A stretch of 64,000 bases of DNA from Agromyces albus (GTDB taxonomy: Bacteria; Actinomycetota; Actinomycetes; Actinomycetales; Microbacteriaceae): NCBI RefSeq assembly GCF_004134825.1, contig NZ_SDPN01000013.1, positions 1 through 64,000 on the forward strand. The letters run 5' to 3'. The position numbers were made by a program, and so were the translations under genes. Each line of letters begins with the position of its first letter. The stretch's first letter is position 1. Shown in pieces: positions 33,122-42,430 of this stretch. Below the pieces are notes generated by a model that was not told the DNA's origin, made no database searches, and was given only the letters and a program-made list of their open reading frames with translations.

Positions 33122-34177
33122 TCAGCGCAGTGGTCCGACGCGCCGTCGGCGGCGTGGGTCGGCGAGGCGGGGAACGTCGAAGGCGGCGTTGGGGGCGTAC
33201 ACATCGGTGCCCGGAAGCACGATCTCGTCGATCCGGTCGAGCACGACCTCGTCGAGCTCGACGCCGAGCGCCTCGAGCAGCGATTCGAGTTGCGGCATGG
33301 TTCGCGGCCCCAGGATGACCGAGGTGACCGCACGGTGGGCGAGTGGGAACGCGGCAGCCAGCGCAGGCAACGACGTGCCGAGGCCGTCGGCGATGGGGAT
33401 CAGCCGCTCGACGGCGTCGAGCTTGCGCGTCGTCGTGGGATCGGCGGGATCGAACCAGGCAGGCCGGAGCGCCGCGCGACCCTCGCGTTCGGCTGGGATC
33501 GCGCCCTGCCGGTATCGACCGGTGAGGAACCCGAATGCGAGCGGGCTCCAGGTCAGCACCCCCATTCCCCAGCGCTCCGCGACCGGGAGCACGTCGCGCT
33601 CCGCGCCGCGCGCCAGGATGTTGTACGGCGGCTGCTCGGTGCGGAACCGCATCAGGCCGCGCGCCTCGGCGACCCGCTGCGACTCGACGATCTCGTGGGC
33701 GGGGAACGTCGAGCACCCGAACGCCCGGATCTTCCCCGCCCGCACGAGTTCGGTGAGCACCCCGAGGGTCTCCTCGAGGTCGGTGTCCGAGTCGGGCCGG
33801 TGCACCTGGTAGAGGTCGATCCAGTCCGTACCGAGGCGGGTCAGGCTGGCGTCGACGGCGCGCACCAGGTGGCGGCGGGAGTTGCCGCTCCGGTTGAGGC
33901 CCGGCTCGAGTGCGAAATGGCCCTTGGTCGCGAGGATCACGTCGTCGCGCCGACCGCGCAGCGCCTTCCCGACGATGACCTCGGACTCGCCGCCGGAGTA
34001 CATGTCCGCGGTGTCGACGAAGTTGATGCCGCGGTCGAGTGCGGCGTGGATGATCCGCACGCAGTCGTCGTGGTCGGGATTGCCGGCAGCTCCGAACATC
34101 ATGGTGCCCAGCGCGAACCGCGACACCGTCATGCCGGTTCGCCCGAGGACCGCGTAGGCCATATCAGTGGTGGTCAT
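33122..34177 (-). CDS. aldo/keto reductase
   Basis: A 351-residue NADPH-dependent oxidoreductase of the AKR superfamily. The catalytic tetrad is visible as Asp and Tyr in FVDTADMYSGGESE, Lys in VILATKGHF and His in DLYQVHRPD. The family motif LGRTGMTVSRFALGTMMFG opens the protein. It diverges from an ArsR-like regulator with a 28-bp dyad between them. ATG 34177 has TATCGT 6 nt upstream. The physiological substrate is unknown. Confidence 0.92.
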   Translation of the reverse strand: MTTTDMAYAVLGRTGMTVSRFALGTMMFGAAGNPDHDDCVRIIHAALDRGINFVDTADMYSGGESEVIVGKALRGRRDDVILATKGHFALEPGLNRSGNSRRHLVRAVDASLTRLGTDWIDLYQVHRPDSDTDLEETLGVLTELVRAGKIRAFGCSTFPAHEIVESQRVAEARGLMRFRTEQPPYNILARGAERDVLPVAERWGMGVLTWSPLAFGFLTGRYRQGAIPAEREGRAALRPAWFDPADPTTTRKLDAVERLIPIADGLGTSLPALAAAFPLAHRAVTSVILGPRTMPQLESLLEALGVELDEVVLDRIDEIVLPGTDVYAPNAAFDVPRLADPRRRRRVGPLR

Positions 34178-34243
34178 GTCGCGACGATATCTACGCAAGC
34201 GGATTTGCGCAAATGTGCTTGCGAATATCGCTAGACTGACGAC
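34178..34243. promoter_or_regulatory. divergent promoter region with ArsR-type dyad
   Basis: A dyad centred at 34208.5 has outer arms GCAAGC (34195-34200) and GCTTGC (34217-34222) around the perfect palindrome ATTTGCGCAAAT (34203-34214). A further pair, CGATAT (34185-34190) and ATATCG (34225-34230), flanks it. Predicted -10 boxes are TATCGT for the reductase and TAGACT (34232-34237) for the regulator. One repressor could control both genes. Confidence 0.75.
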
Positions 34244-34819
34244 ATGCAGGATGGCGGACCCGGAGACGTACGTACCATCGACGAGGTGCGCGCGCTGGCG
34301 GCGCTCGCGCATCCCGACCGGGCGCGGCTCATGGACGCGCTGGCCGTCGACGGGCCGTCCACGACGGGAGCGCTGGCATCGTCACTCGGCGTTGCCACCG
34401 GCAGCGTGTCGCACCATCTGCGGGTGCTCACCGATGCCGGACTCGTCGAGCGCGCGCCCCAGGATCCGGCCGACCGCCGCGAGCGTCGATGGAAGCTCGT
34501 CAGCCGCGGGATGCGGTGGTCCGCCGGGCAGTTCCGTGACCGGCCGGCCGCCGAGTCCGCGGCGACCGCGGCTGAGGCCGTCATGCTCGGACGTCAGGTC
34601 GAACACGCCCGCGCGTTCCTGGGGTCGGCGGAGCCTCCGTGGGACGACGCCGCCGTCTCGGCGCACACCTGGTTGCGCCTGAGCGCCGACGAGCTAACGG
34701 AGCTCGGTCGCCAGCTCGAGGAGCTCCTTCTGGGCTGGCGGCGGCGCGAGATCCCCGACGACGGCGCCGACCGTCGCCCCGTGCTCGCGTTCGCCCGCGC
34801 GTTTCCCTCCCGGCCCTGA
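34244..34819 (+). CDS. ArsR-like winged-helix transcriptional regulator
   Basis: A 191-residue protein. Residues about 10-85 form a winged helix: VRALAALAHPDRARLMDALAVDGPSTTGALASSLGVATGSVSHHLRVLTDAGLVERA. The remaining 100 residues are helical, without the metal-binding cysteines of ArsR/SmtB sensors, so a small-molecule ligand or no ligand is likely. It is leaderless (TAGACT, 6 nt) and divergent from the aldo/keto reductase. Confidence 0.88.
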   Translation: MQDGGPGDVRTIDEVRALAALAHPDRARLMDALAVDGPSTTGALASSLGVATGSVSHHLRVLTDAGLVERAPQDPADRRERRWKLVSRGMRWSAGQFRDRPAAESAATAAEAVMLGRQVEHARAFLGSAEPPWDDAAVSAHTWLRLSADELTELGRQLEELLLGWRRREIPDDGADRRPVLAFARAFPSRP

Positions 34820-34876
34820 TGCATCCCTCGCCACATGCGGGAACGCACAGGTCATGGCGATTAGGCTCGGAGGGAC

Positions 34877-36757
34877 ATGGCACACCTCCTCGGCGCCGAG
34901 CGCCTGCACCTCGAGTTCCCGACGCGGATCGTCTTCGACGAGGTCACCCTCGGCATCGACGAGGGCGACCGCATCGGCGTCGTCGGCCGCAACGGCGACG
35001 GCAAGTCCACGCTGCTGAAGCTCCTCGCAGACCGGCTCGAACCCGACGGCGGGCGGGTCACGCGCCGTCGCGGCATCCGCATCGGCATGCTCGACCAGGC
35101 CGACATCGTCGACCCGGGCAAGACGGTCGCCGAGTCGGTCGTCGGCGGCATCGAGGAGCACGTGTGGGCCGGCGACGCGAAGGTGCGCGACGTCATCGCG
35201 GGCCTGCTCACGGATGTCCCGTGGCACGCGCAGGTCGGCAGCCTCTCGGGCGGGCAGCGACGCCGGGTCGGACTCGCCGCGCTCCTCGTCGGCGACTGGG
35301 ACGTCGTGTTCCTCGACGAGCCGACGAACCACCTCGACGTCGAGGGCATCGCGTGGCTCGCGGGTCACCTGAAGTCGCGCTGGTCGACGGATTCCGGCGC
35401 GCTCGTGGTCGTGACCCACGACCGGTGGTTCCTCGACGAGGTGTGCACCGGCACGTGGGAGGTGCACGACGGCATCGTCGAGCCGTTCGAGGGCGGCTAC
35501 GCGGCGTACGTGCTGCAGCGCGTCGAACGAGACCGGATGGCCGCGGCATCCGAGTCCAAACGGCAGAACCTCATGCGCAAGGAGCTCGCCTGGCTGCGTC
35601 GCGGGGCGCCGGCGCGCACGTCGAAGCCGAAGTTCCGCATCGAGGCGGCGAACGAGCTCATCGAGAACGAGCCGCCGGCACGCAATCCCGTGGAGCTCAA
35701 CCGGCTCGCGGTGTCTCGACTCGGCAAAGACGTCGTCGACCTGCTCGACGTCTCGGTCGAGTACCCCGTGACGGATGCCGCACCCGGCGCACCGGCCACC
35801 CGCACCGTGCTGCACGAACTCGAGTGGCGCATCGCGCCCGGCGAGCGCACCGGCATCCTCGGCGTCAACGGAGCCGGCAAGTCGACGCTGCTCGGCCTCG
35901 TCACCGGCGCCGTTCAGCCGACGACGGGCCGCGTGAAGCGCGGCAAGACGGTGCGCATCGCGACGCTCAGCCAAGAGCTCGCCGAGCTCGCCGAGTACAC
36001 CGAACAGCGCGTGAGCGCGGTGATCGCCGAGCAGCGAACGAGCTACCAGGTCGGCGACAAGGAGATGAGCCCCGCGCAGCTCCTCGAGCGCCTCGGGTTC
36101 ACGAACGCCCACCTCTCGACGCCCGTGAAGAACCTCTCGGGCGGGCAGAAGCGTCGGCTGCAGTTGCTGCTCATCCTGCTCGACGAGCCCAACGTGCTGA
36201 TCCTCGACGAGCCGACGAACGACCTCGACACCGACATGCTCGCCGCGATCGAGGACCTGCTCGACTCCTGGCCGGGCACGCTCCTCGTCGTGAGCCACGA
36301 CCGGTACCTCATCGAGCGCGTGACCGATCGGCAGTTCGCGATCCTCGACGGGCACCTCCGCGACCTGCCGCGCGGGGTCGACCAGTACCTCGAGCTGCGG
36401 AGATCGACGAATGCCGCGCGATCGGCGATCGCGTCGGCCGGCCGGATCGAGTCACCGACGACGGCGACGGCGACGGCTTCGGCCGCGGCCGGGTCGGGCT
36501 CGGCCGCCACGGCGGTCGGCACCCGCGTGCTCGCTGGGGCCGAGCGACGAGTCGCCGAGAAGGAGCTCTCGTCGATCGACCGCAAGCTCGATCGCATGCA
36601 GGCCGAGATCGCCGCGGTGCACGAGCGGCTCGCGCGTCACGATCAGGGCGACTATGTCGGGCTCGGGGTGCTCGGCGACGAGCTGCGCGCGCTCGAGGCA
36701 TCCGTCGCCGACCTCGAGACGCGGTGGCTCGAGGTCTCGGAGTCGCTCGAAGGCTGA
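34877..36757 (+). CDS. ABC-F family ATPase
   Basis: A 626-residue soluble protein with two ABC domains and no membrane part. Walker A motifs are GRNGDGKST and GVNGAGKST; signatures LSGGQRRR and LSGGQKRR; Walker B elements VVFLDEPTNHLD and VLILDEPTNDLD. A Thr/Ala-rich linker leads to a C-terminal coiled coil (KELSSIDRKLDRMQAEIAAVHERLARH). ABC-F proteins act on ribosomes. Its position after ispE agrees with Streptomyces, apart from the inserted reductase/regulator pair. Confidence 0.93.
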   Translation: MAHLLGAERLHLEFPTRIVFDEVTLGIDEGDRIGVVGRNGDGKSTLLKLLADRLEPDGGRVTRRRGIRIGMLDQADIVDPGKTVAESVVGGIEEHVWAGDAKVRDVIAGLLTDVPWHAQVGSLSGGQRRRVGLAALLVGDWDVVFLDEPTNHLDVEGIAWLAGHLKSRWSTDSGALVVVTHDRWFLDEVCTGTWEVHDGIVEPFEGGYAAYVLQRVERDRMAAASESKRQNLMRKELAWLRRGAPARTSKPKFRIEAANELIENEPPARNPVELNRLAVSRLGKDVVDLLDVSVEYPVTDAAPGAPATRTVLHELEWRIAPGERTGILGVNGAGKSTLLGLVTGAVQPTTGRVKRGKTVRIATLSQELAELAEYTEQRVSAVIAEQRTSYQVGDKEMSPAQLLERLGFTNAHLSTPVKNLSGGQKRRLQLLLILLDEPNVLILDEPTNDLDTDMLAAIEDLLDSWPGTLLVVSHDRYLIERVTDRQFAILDGHLRDLPRGVDQYLELRRSTNAARSAIASAGRIESPTTATATASAAAGSGSAATAVGTRVLAGAERRVAEKELSSIDRKLDRMQAEIAAVHERLARHDQGDYVGLGVLGDELRALEASVADLETRWLEVSESLEG

Positions 36758-36974
36758 TCGGCTCGAAGCATCCGTCACTTCCGTGTCGCCCTGACGCAGG
36801 AACTGTGACGAGACATGACCACGCGGTCACGAGTGCGAAGATCATTCGCCTATCGTGGAAGTGCGCCCGCGCTCGCGGCATCGAAGCCCCCACCGTTACC
36901 AACCGTGGCGGAGCCATGCCTGAATCACGCCATCAGCACTCGATCGCGGCGCGCCGAACGCGAAGGGGAACCAC
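36758..36974 (+). promoter_or_regulatory. metQNI upstream region
   Basis: This 217-bp gap has a possible -10 box TATCGT (36851-36856) and a small dyad TGACC-ACGC-GGTCA (36816-36829) about 20 bp upstream of it. The leader would be about 115 nt. I looked for SAM-I, SAM-II and SAM-IV riboswitch cores and did not recognise one. The dyad is a candidate operator for a methionine-responsive repressor. Confidence 0.4.
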
Positions 36975-37871
36975 ATGTCACACCGCACCAAGCTCATCAC
37001 CGCACTCGCCGCAGTGCCGCTCCTCGTCGGCCTCGCCGCGTGCGCGAGCCCGGCCTCGGGCGGCGGCGACGCCGCGAACGACGTCGTGAAGATCGGCGTC
37101 GTCGGAGCCGGCGACTCGCAGTGGGCCGCATTCGAGGAGGCGGCCGCCGACGAGGGCATCACGATCGAGGTCGTCGACTTCTCGGACTACGCGCAGCCGA
37201 ACCCCGCGACGACCGAGGGTGAGCTCGACCTCAACCAGTTCCAGCACATCGTGTACCTCGCCGATTACAACGTGTCGAGCGGTGAAGACCTCACCCCCAT
37301 CGGGTCGACCGCGATCTACCCGCTCGGCCTCTACTCGACGAAGTACGACTCGGTGAAGGACATCCCGAAGGGCGAGACGGTCGCCGTGCCGAACGATGCG
37401 TCGAACCAGGCCCGTGCGCTCCTCGTGCTGCAGTCGGCCGGGCTCATCGAGCTGAAGAGCGGCGGAACGATCTTCTCCGACCTCGCCGACATCGACGAGT
37501 CCGCATCGAAGGTCAAGGTCACCGCACTCGAGGCGTCGCTCACGCCCACGTCGCTTCCCGATCTCGCTGCGGCCGTCATCAACAACGACTTCGTCGAGGA
37601 CGCCGGCCTCAGCTTCGCCGACGCGATCGCGCAAGACGACCCGAGCGACCCGAACGCGCTGCCCTACGTCAACGTCTTCGCCACCCGCGCCGAAGACAAG
37701 GACAACGAGACCTACCTGAAGCTCGTCGAGATCTTCCAGTCCGACGCCGCGGTGCAGGCGGCCCTCGTCGAGGACTCGGGCGACACCGCTGTGCCGGTGC
37801 AGACGCCCGTGGCCGATCTCGTCGACTCGCTCACCAAGGTCGAGGCCGACACGAAGGCGGCCAAGGGTTAG
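36975..37871 (+). CDS. metQ: MetQ-like substrate-binding lipoprotein
   Basis: A 298-residue NlpA/MetQ lipoprotein. The signal peptide ends with the lipobox LAAC (lipidated Cys23). The mature part begins KIGVVGAGDSQWAAFEEAAADEGITIEVVDFSDY and includes ELDLNQFQHIVYLADYN and VAVPNDASNQARALLVLQSAGLI, the binding-protein core. It binds methionine (or a related amino acid) outside the membrane for the MetNI transporter downstream. AAGGGG precedes the ATG. Confidence 0.94.
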   Translation: MSHRTKLITALAAVPLLVGLAACASPASGGGDAANDVVKIGVVGAGDSQWAAFEEAAADEGITIEVVDFSDYAQPNPATTEGELDLNQFQHIVYLADYNVSSGEDLTPIGSTAIYPLGLYSTKYDSVKDIPKGETVAVPNDASNQARALLVLQSAGLIELKSGGTIFSDLADIDESASKVKVTALEASLTPTSLPDLAAAVINNDFVEDAGLSFADAIAQDDPSDPNALPYVNVFATRAEDKDNETYLKLVEIFQSDAAVQAALVEDSGDTAVPVQTPVADLVDSLTKVEADTKAAKG

Positions 37872-37881
37872 GGAGGACCCC

Positions 37882-38910
37882 ATGGCGCTCGTCGCCCTGC
37901 GGAACGTCACGAAGACGTATCCGTCACCCGAGAGGAACGCTGAGGCGATCGTCGCCGTCGACGACGTGACCCTCGATATCGAAGCCGGTGACGTCTACGG
38001 CATCATCGGGTACTCGGGTGCCGGGAAGTCGACGCTCGTGCGGCTCGTGAACGCGCTCGAGCCTGCGACCTCCGGCAGCATCATCGTCGACGGCACCGAG
38101 ATCACGGCCATTCCCGAGCGTCAGCTCCGCGGCATCCGGCTCCGAATCGGCATGATCTTCCAGCAGTTCAACCTCTTCAACTCGAAGACGGTGTGGAAGA
38201 ACGTCGCGTACCCGCTCACGGTCGCAGGCCGGCCGAAGGCGGAGATCGCAGCGCGGGTCGACGAGCTGCTGGAGTTCGTCGGCCTCACCGACAAGGCGAG
38301 AAGCTATCCCGACCAACTCTCGGGCGGCCAGAAGCAGCGCGTCGGCATCGCGCGTGCGCTCGCGACCTCGCCGCAGCTCCTGCTCGCCGACGAGGCGACG
38401 AGCGCCCTCGACCCCGAGACGACGCAAGAGGTGCTCGCGCTCCTGAAGCGCGTGAATCGTGAGTTCGGCATCACGATGATCGTGATCACGCATGAGATGG
38501 ACGTGATCCAGTCGATCGCCACGAAGGTCGCGGTCATGGACGGCGGTCGCGTCGTCGAGAACGGCGACGTGTTCGAGGTCTTCTCCAACCCGCAGAACCC
38601 GTCGTCGCAGCGATTCGTCTCGACGGTCGTCAAGGGCATCCCGTCGCCCGCCGAGCTGGCGGTGCTGCGCGAGCGGCACGAGGGCCGCATCGTGACGATC
38701 TCGTTCCGCGACGGCGATGCCTCGCAGGCCGCGGTCTTCGTCGAGCTCGCTGCGGCCGGCCTCGAGTTCGAGCTCGTGTTCGGCGGAATCAACGACATCC
38801 AGGGGCGCGCCTTCGGGCACCTCACCCTCGCGATCAGGGGTTCGGATGCCGCGATCGACGCAGCGCTCGCGCAGATCGCCGCTCGCGTCGACGTGACGGA
38901 GGTGGCGTGA
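37882..38910 (+). CDS. metN: methionine ABC transporter ATP-binding protein
   Basis: A 342-residue ATPase. Walker A is GYSGAGKST, the signature LSGGQKQRVGIARAL, Walker B LLLADEATSALDP, and the H-loop VITHEMDV. The C-terminal 90 residues form the NIL domain, which in MetN binds methionine and shuts down import when the cytoplasmic pool is high. It lies 10 bp after metQ and overlaps metI by ATGA. Confidence 0.96.
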   Translation: MALVALRNVTKTYPSPERNAEAIVAVDDVTLDIEAGDVYGIIGYSGAGKSTLVRLVNALEPATSGSIIVDGTEITAIPERQLRGIRLRIGMIFQQFNLFNSKTVWKNVAYPLTVAGRPKAEIAARVDELLEFVGLTDKARSYPDQLSGGQKQRVGIARALATSPQLLLADEATSALDPETTQEVLALLKRVNREFGITMIVITHEMDVIQSIATKVAVMDGGRVVENGDVFEVFSNPQNPSSQRFVSTVVKGIPSPAELAVLRERHEGRIVTISFRDGDASQAAVFVELAAAGLEFELVFGGINDIQGRAFGHLTLAIRGSDAAIDAALAQIAARVDVTEVA

Positions 38911-39569
38911 TGGATCGCCTGTTCGAACTCGGGAGCGAATTCTGGGTCGCCACCGTCGAGACGCTCTACATGGTGTCGTTCACGCTGTTGATCGGCGGAC
39001 TCGCGGGCCTCGCCCTCGGCCTCGCGCTGTACACGACCCGCGCCGGGAGCCTGCTCGAGAATCGTGCGGTGTTCAACACCCTGAACGTCGTCATCAACTT
39101 CTTCAGGCCGATCCCCTTCATCATCTTCATCGCCGCGGTGCAGCCGCTCTCGCGGTTCGTGATCGGTACCGGCATCGGCAACAACGCGCTCATCTTCGCC
39201 CTCTCGCTTGCGGCATCGTTCGCGATCGGGCGGATCGTCGAGCAGAACCTGCTCACCGTCTCACCCGGCGTGATCGAGGCGGCGAAGGCGATGGGTGCCG
39301 GGCCGTTCCGCATCCTGCGCACCGTCGTCATCCCCGAAGCGCTCGGTCCGCTCATCCTCGGGTACACGTTCGTGATGGTCGCGATCGTCGACATGACGGC
39401 AGTCGCCGGAGTCATCGGCGGTGGAGGACTCGGAAACTTCGCGCTCGTCTACGGCTATCGCCAGTTCGAGCCCGTGGTCACGTGGGCCGCGGTGCTGCTG
39501 ATCGTCGTCTTCGTGCAGGGCGTGCAGTTCTTCGGCAACTGGCTCGCCCGAAAGGTGCTGCGGCGGTAA
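38907..39569 (+). CDS. metI: methionine ABC transporter permease
   Basis: A 220-residue permease with five to six transmembrane helices and the EAA loop (EAAKAMGAGPFRILRTVVIPEALGPLILG). FFRPIPFIIFIAAVQPLSRFVIGTGIGNNA and AVAGVIGGGGLGNFALVYGYRQF are standard MetI elements. Third gene of the metQNI operon. Confidence 0.95.
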   Translation: MMDRLFELGSEFWVATVETLYMVSFTLLIGGLAGLALGLALYTTRAGSLLENRAVFNTLNVVINFFRPIPFIIFIAAVQPLSRFVIGTGIGNNALIFALSLAASFAIGRIVEQNLLTVSPGVIEAAKAMGAGPFRILRTVVIPEALGPLILGYTFVMVAIVDMTAVAGVIGGGGLGNFALVYGYRQFEPVVTWAAVLLIVVFVQGVQFFGNWLARKVLRR

Positions 39570-39664
39570 GTTAGGTCGTCCTCCACAAGGGCGCTGGTCG
39601 GCCGCCGCTCCACATTCCAGTTTGCGGATGCCGCTGCCGATCGCCCGAGCGCGAGCATCGCAGG

Positions 39665-40102
39665 ATGACTCGACTCGATGCCAACGATGCGAAGCGCCTC
39701 CCACTCACGACCGACCGCGCGGTGCAGCGGCGGGTCGCCGAGCTGCTGCAGGGCGCGATCCGCCGCCAATGGTGGACGCTCTACCTCGACGAGGACGACG
39801 TGCAGTTGCCGCTCATCATGCCGATGGCCGGCTACCCCGATCGTCCCGACGAGCCTTGCGGCGACGAAGGCACGGCGGCGCAGTTGCTGGCGAATCGGCT
39901 CGCCGACATCGTCGACGAGGTCGGTGCCGCACAACTGATCTTCGCCTGGGAACGACCGGGCGACGCCGAATCGACCCCGGCCGACCGTGAATGGGCGCGG
40001 GAACTGTCTGAAGCGTGTCGCGCCGTCGGACTCGCCGTGCGAGCGCAGCTTATCGTCCATGATCATGGCGTCCGCTGGTTCGCACCTGACGACTACGCGT
40101 GA
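39665..40102 (+). CDS. hypothetical protein
   Basis: A 145-residue soluble protein that I do not recognise. Its core is RRQWWTLYLDEDDVQLPLIMPMAGYPDRPDEP, then a Rossmann-like half (AAQLIFAWERPGDAESTPADREWARELSEACRAVGLAVRAQLIVHDHGVRWFAPDDYA). Actinobacteria contain many unassigned proteins with a similar layout. It is a single gene between metI and the DUF222 gene, converging with the latter. Confidence 0.7.
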   Translation: MTRLDANDAKRLPLTTDRAVQRRVAELLQGAIRRQWWTLYLDEDDVQLPLIMPMAGYPDRPDEPCGDEGTAAQLLANRLADIVDEVGAAQLIFAWERPGDAESTPADREWARELSEACRAVGLAVRAQLIVHDHGVRWFAPDDYA

Positions 40103-40140
40103 CCGCACGAGCTCACGCACCACTGCGTTGCCTGCGCGAA

Positions 40141-41622
40141 CTAGAACGGCGGCGGTTCCGGCCGTGGTGCCTGCCTTGGTGCTGGTGCCGATGCCGATGC
40201 TGATTCCGGGGGTGGTGATGAGCTCGAGCGCTGCATCCCGCGTCGTCGTCCGCCAGTCTCGCGCGCGGGAGGTCCGAGCGAGTCGGCGTCGCGCGGGATG
40301 CGACGACGGGGGTGCGAGACGTGGACGCGACCGGTCGGCGACCGCCACTCCATCACGCCATCGGCGAGGTGCTGAACGGACCAGGATGTCTCGTGCTTGA
40401 GGTGATGATGAAGACTGCAGAGGTGTGCAAGGTTGTCGAATGCAGTGTGTCCGTCGTGCTGCCAGTCGATGGTGTGGTCGACCTCGCAGCGGGCGGCGCG
40501 TCGGTTGCAGCCGGGGAATCGGCAGGTTCCATCGCGTACCTCGAGCCAGCGCTTCAGGTCGGCCGGGGGCCGGTATCTCGTGCGGTCGACATCGAGCACG
40601 GTGCCCGACACCGGGTCGGTGAGGATGCGGGTGAACGACGGCGCTGCCGCGGCGAGTCGACGAGTGGTGTCGGCGTCGATCGGACCATACCCGTCGAGCA
40701 GGCCGGGTGCCTCGCCAGCGCCCATGAGCGTGAACACCGGCACCGTGACATGCACGGTCGGGCGGACGCCGGCCATGGTCGCCGCGAAACCGGAGCTCTC
40801 TGGCAGGGTGCCGTGGAGCAGCAGGTCGCGCGCCGCATCGGCCCGCAGGTGATCGGCACTGAGCTGGTCGTCTCGCAATTGATCGGTGATGCCACCGCCG
40901 TCGCCTCGCGCGGCGAGCGCCACCCGGTCGAGCCGGTCTTTGATGAGCAACGCGTCGGGCGCAGGCAGGAGTGCATGCAGCCACGCCATGCCGTCACGAG
41001 CCGGCTCGAGTTCGATGCGTCGCTTCGCACGGGCAGCCCGATGCCGTTCGGCGATGGATGCCACGCGGAGGTCTTCGCGCAGCGAGCGGGCCTTGCGGCG
41101 CAGGGTCGCGGCCGTGACCGTGGCGGCGGTCACGGCGAGTTGTTCGTCGAGCTTGGCGCGCAGAGCGGGGTCGCCGCCGAGGTCGGCCGTCTCCTCGACG
41201 ATGACTGCAGCATGCCGAGGACTGATCTGCCCGTTGCGCATCGCCCCGAGTGTGGCCGGGAGCTCGGTCGCGAGCGCCCACGCCTCTGAGACCTGGCGCT
41301 CCATCGTGCTCTGGGGCACGTGCAACGCCGTCGCCAGTTCAGCTGTGACACTGCGATACGCCATCTCGCGGCGACGCTCGGGCGTGACGCTCGCCGCGAC
41401 GAACGCCTCTTCGCTGCGCAGCGCGAACATCACGGTGAGGAAGATCAGGTCGACGCGCATGGCCGCGTTCATCGCCTCGACACGCTGCGCCTGCACCGAC
41501 GCCTCGATCAGCTCGAAGAGGCCATCCTGAGCGATCGCATAGGGCGACCGATCATCGCGTATCGGCGATTCGTCGGGGCGCTCGGAATGGCCGGTTGACC
41601 AGCCATTCGAGCCGTAGCGCAT
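40141..41622 (-). CDS. DUF222/HNH endonuclease signature protein (13E12 family)
   Basis: A 493-residue protein of the multicopy actinobacterial 13E12/DUF222 family. The long helical DUF222 domain (about 30-340) is followed by an HNH nuclease motif: CRFPGCNRRAARCEVDHTIDWQHDGHTAFDNLAHLCSLHHHLKH (zinc Cys pairs, catalytic His). The last 50 residues are low-complexity Ser/Pro/Ala. Such genes are repeated in many actinomycete genomes and behave as if mobile, but no terminal repeats are seen here. Start is leaderless (TAGACT 6 nt upstream). Confidence 0.9.
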   Translation of the reverse strand: MRYGSNGWSTGHSERPDESPIRDDRSPYAIAQDGLFELIEASVQAQRVEAMNAAMRVDLIFLTVMFALRSEEAFVAASVTPERRREMAYRSVTAELATALHVPQSTMERQVSEAWALATELPATLGAMRNGQISPRHAAVIVEETADLGGDPALRAKLDEQLAVTAATVTAATLRRKARSLREDLRVASIAERHRAARAKRRIELEPARDGMAWLHALLPAPDALLIKDRLDRVALAARGDGGGITDQLRDDQLSADHLRADAARDLLLHGTLPESSGFAATMAGVRPTVHVTVPVFTLMGAGEAPGLLDGYGPIDADTTRRLAAAAPSFTRILTDPVSGTVLDVDRTRYRPPADLKRWLEVRDGTCRFPGCNRRAARCEVDHTIDWQHDGHTAFDNLAHLCSLHHHLKHETSWSVQHLADGVMEWRSPTGRVHVSHPRRRIPRDADSLGPPARETGGRRRGMQRSSSSPPPESASASAPAPRQAPRPEPPPF

Positions 41623-41738
41623 GTGGCTAGTCTATCGGAGATCGAACGGGGATTCGATATCTGTCCAGAAAATGGTGGACAAGAATCGAAGAGAAATCCG
41701 AATACGCGATGCATCCTGACGCCGATGCGTGCCGGTGC

Positions 41739-42230
41739 TCAGTCGAACCCGAGGCTCAACTTCCGGAGCAACCCCGCGAGGCGCTTCTGCTCGGACGCGG
41801 GCAGGCTCTCGAGCAGTTCAGCCTCGGCATCGACGAGGCGCGTGATCGCGGCGTCCACTCTCGTAAGGCCTGCGGGGCTCATCTCGACGAGGATGCCGCG
41901 GCCGTCGTTCGGGTCCGTCTGCCGGGTGACGAGTCCGCGCTCGACGAGCCGATCGATGCGGTTCGTCATGGTGCCGCTCGAGACGAGGGTCTGCTGCAGC
42001 AATTGCTTGGGGGAGAGCCGGTAAGGCGTGCCGGCGCGGCGAAGCGCGGAGAGCACGTCGAACTCCGACGACTCGAGTTCGGATCGCGTGAATGCCTGGC
42101 GGCGTGCCCGGTCGAGGTGCTTCGCGAGCCTCGCGACTCGCGAGAGCACCTGCAGCGGAGCGAAGTCGAGATCGGGCCGCTCCCGTTCCCAGTCGCCGAC
42201 GATTCGGTCGACTTCGTCTGCATCCGTCAT
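41739..42230 (-). CDS. MarR-family transcriptional regulator
   Basis: A 163-residue MarR winged-helix protein: FTRSELESSEFDVLSALRRAG, then LSPKQLLQQTLVSSGTMTNRIDRLVERGLVTRQTDPNDGRGILVEMSPAGLTRVDAAI. The wing DPNDGR is typical. The ATG at 42230 has GATAAT 6 nt upstream; longer upstream reading is excluded by the composition. No obvious target gene adjoins it, as its neighbours are the DUF222 gene and tRNA-Gln. Confidence 0.92.
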   Translation of the reverse strand: MTDADEVDRIVGDWERERPDLDFAPLQVLSRVARLAKHLDRARRQAFTRSELESSEFDVLSALRRAGTPYRLSPKQLLQQTLVSSGTMTNRIDRLVERGLVTRQTDPNDGRGILVEMSPAGLTRVDAAITRLVDAEAELLESLPASEQKRLAGLLRKLSLGFD

Positions 42231-42357
42231 CCGCCCATTATCCCGCGAGGCGCATCTCCCGAGCCGCAACTCACGCGGTCAGGGGGACGGATGCCCCTGA
42301 GCACTCACTTGCTCATGGCAGACTGGTTGTCGCGCGATCGCCACAGGCCCCGCGCGA

Positions 42358-42429
42358 TCCGCCATAGTGTAACGGCAGCACGGCAGCCTTTGGAGCTGTT
42401 CGGTCCAGGTTCGAATCCTGGTGGCGGAG
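42358..42429 (+). tRNA. tRNA-Gln (anticodon UUG)
   Basis: A 72-nt cloverleaf: acceptor arms TCCGCCA (42358-42364) and TGGCGGA (42422-42428), D arm GTG...CAC, anticodon stem with loop CTTTGGA (anticodon TTG), T arm CCAGG TTCGAAT CCTGG. The discriminator is G42429. The CCA end is not encoded. glmU starts 1 nt after the discriminator. Confidence 0.95.
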
Positions 42430-42430
42430 C

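Noticed and set aside
36758..36974. SAM riboswitch upstream of metQ
   Set aside because: No SAM-I, SAM-II or SAM-IV core recognisable, and no expected pseudoknot or helix pattern found by eye.
40141..41622. DUF222/HNH gene as a homing element or transposon
   Set aside because: No terminal inverted repeats, target duplications or transposase nearby; called as a resident family member.
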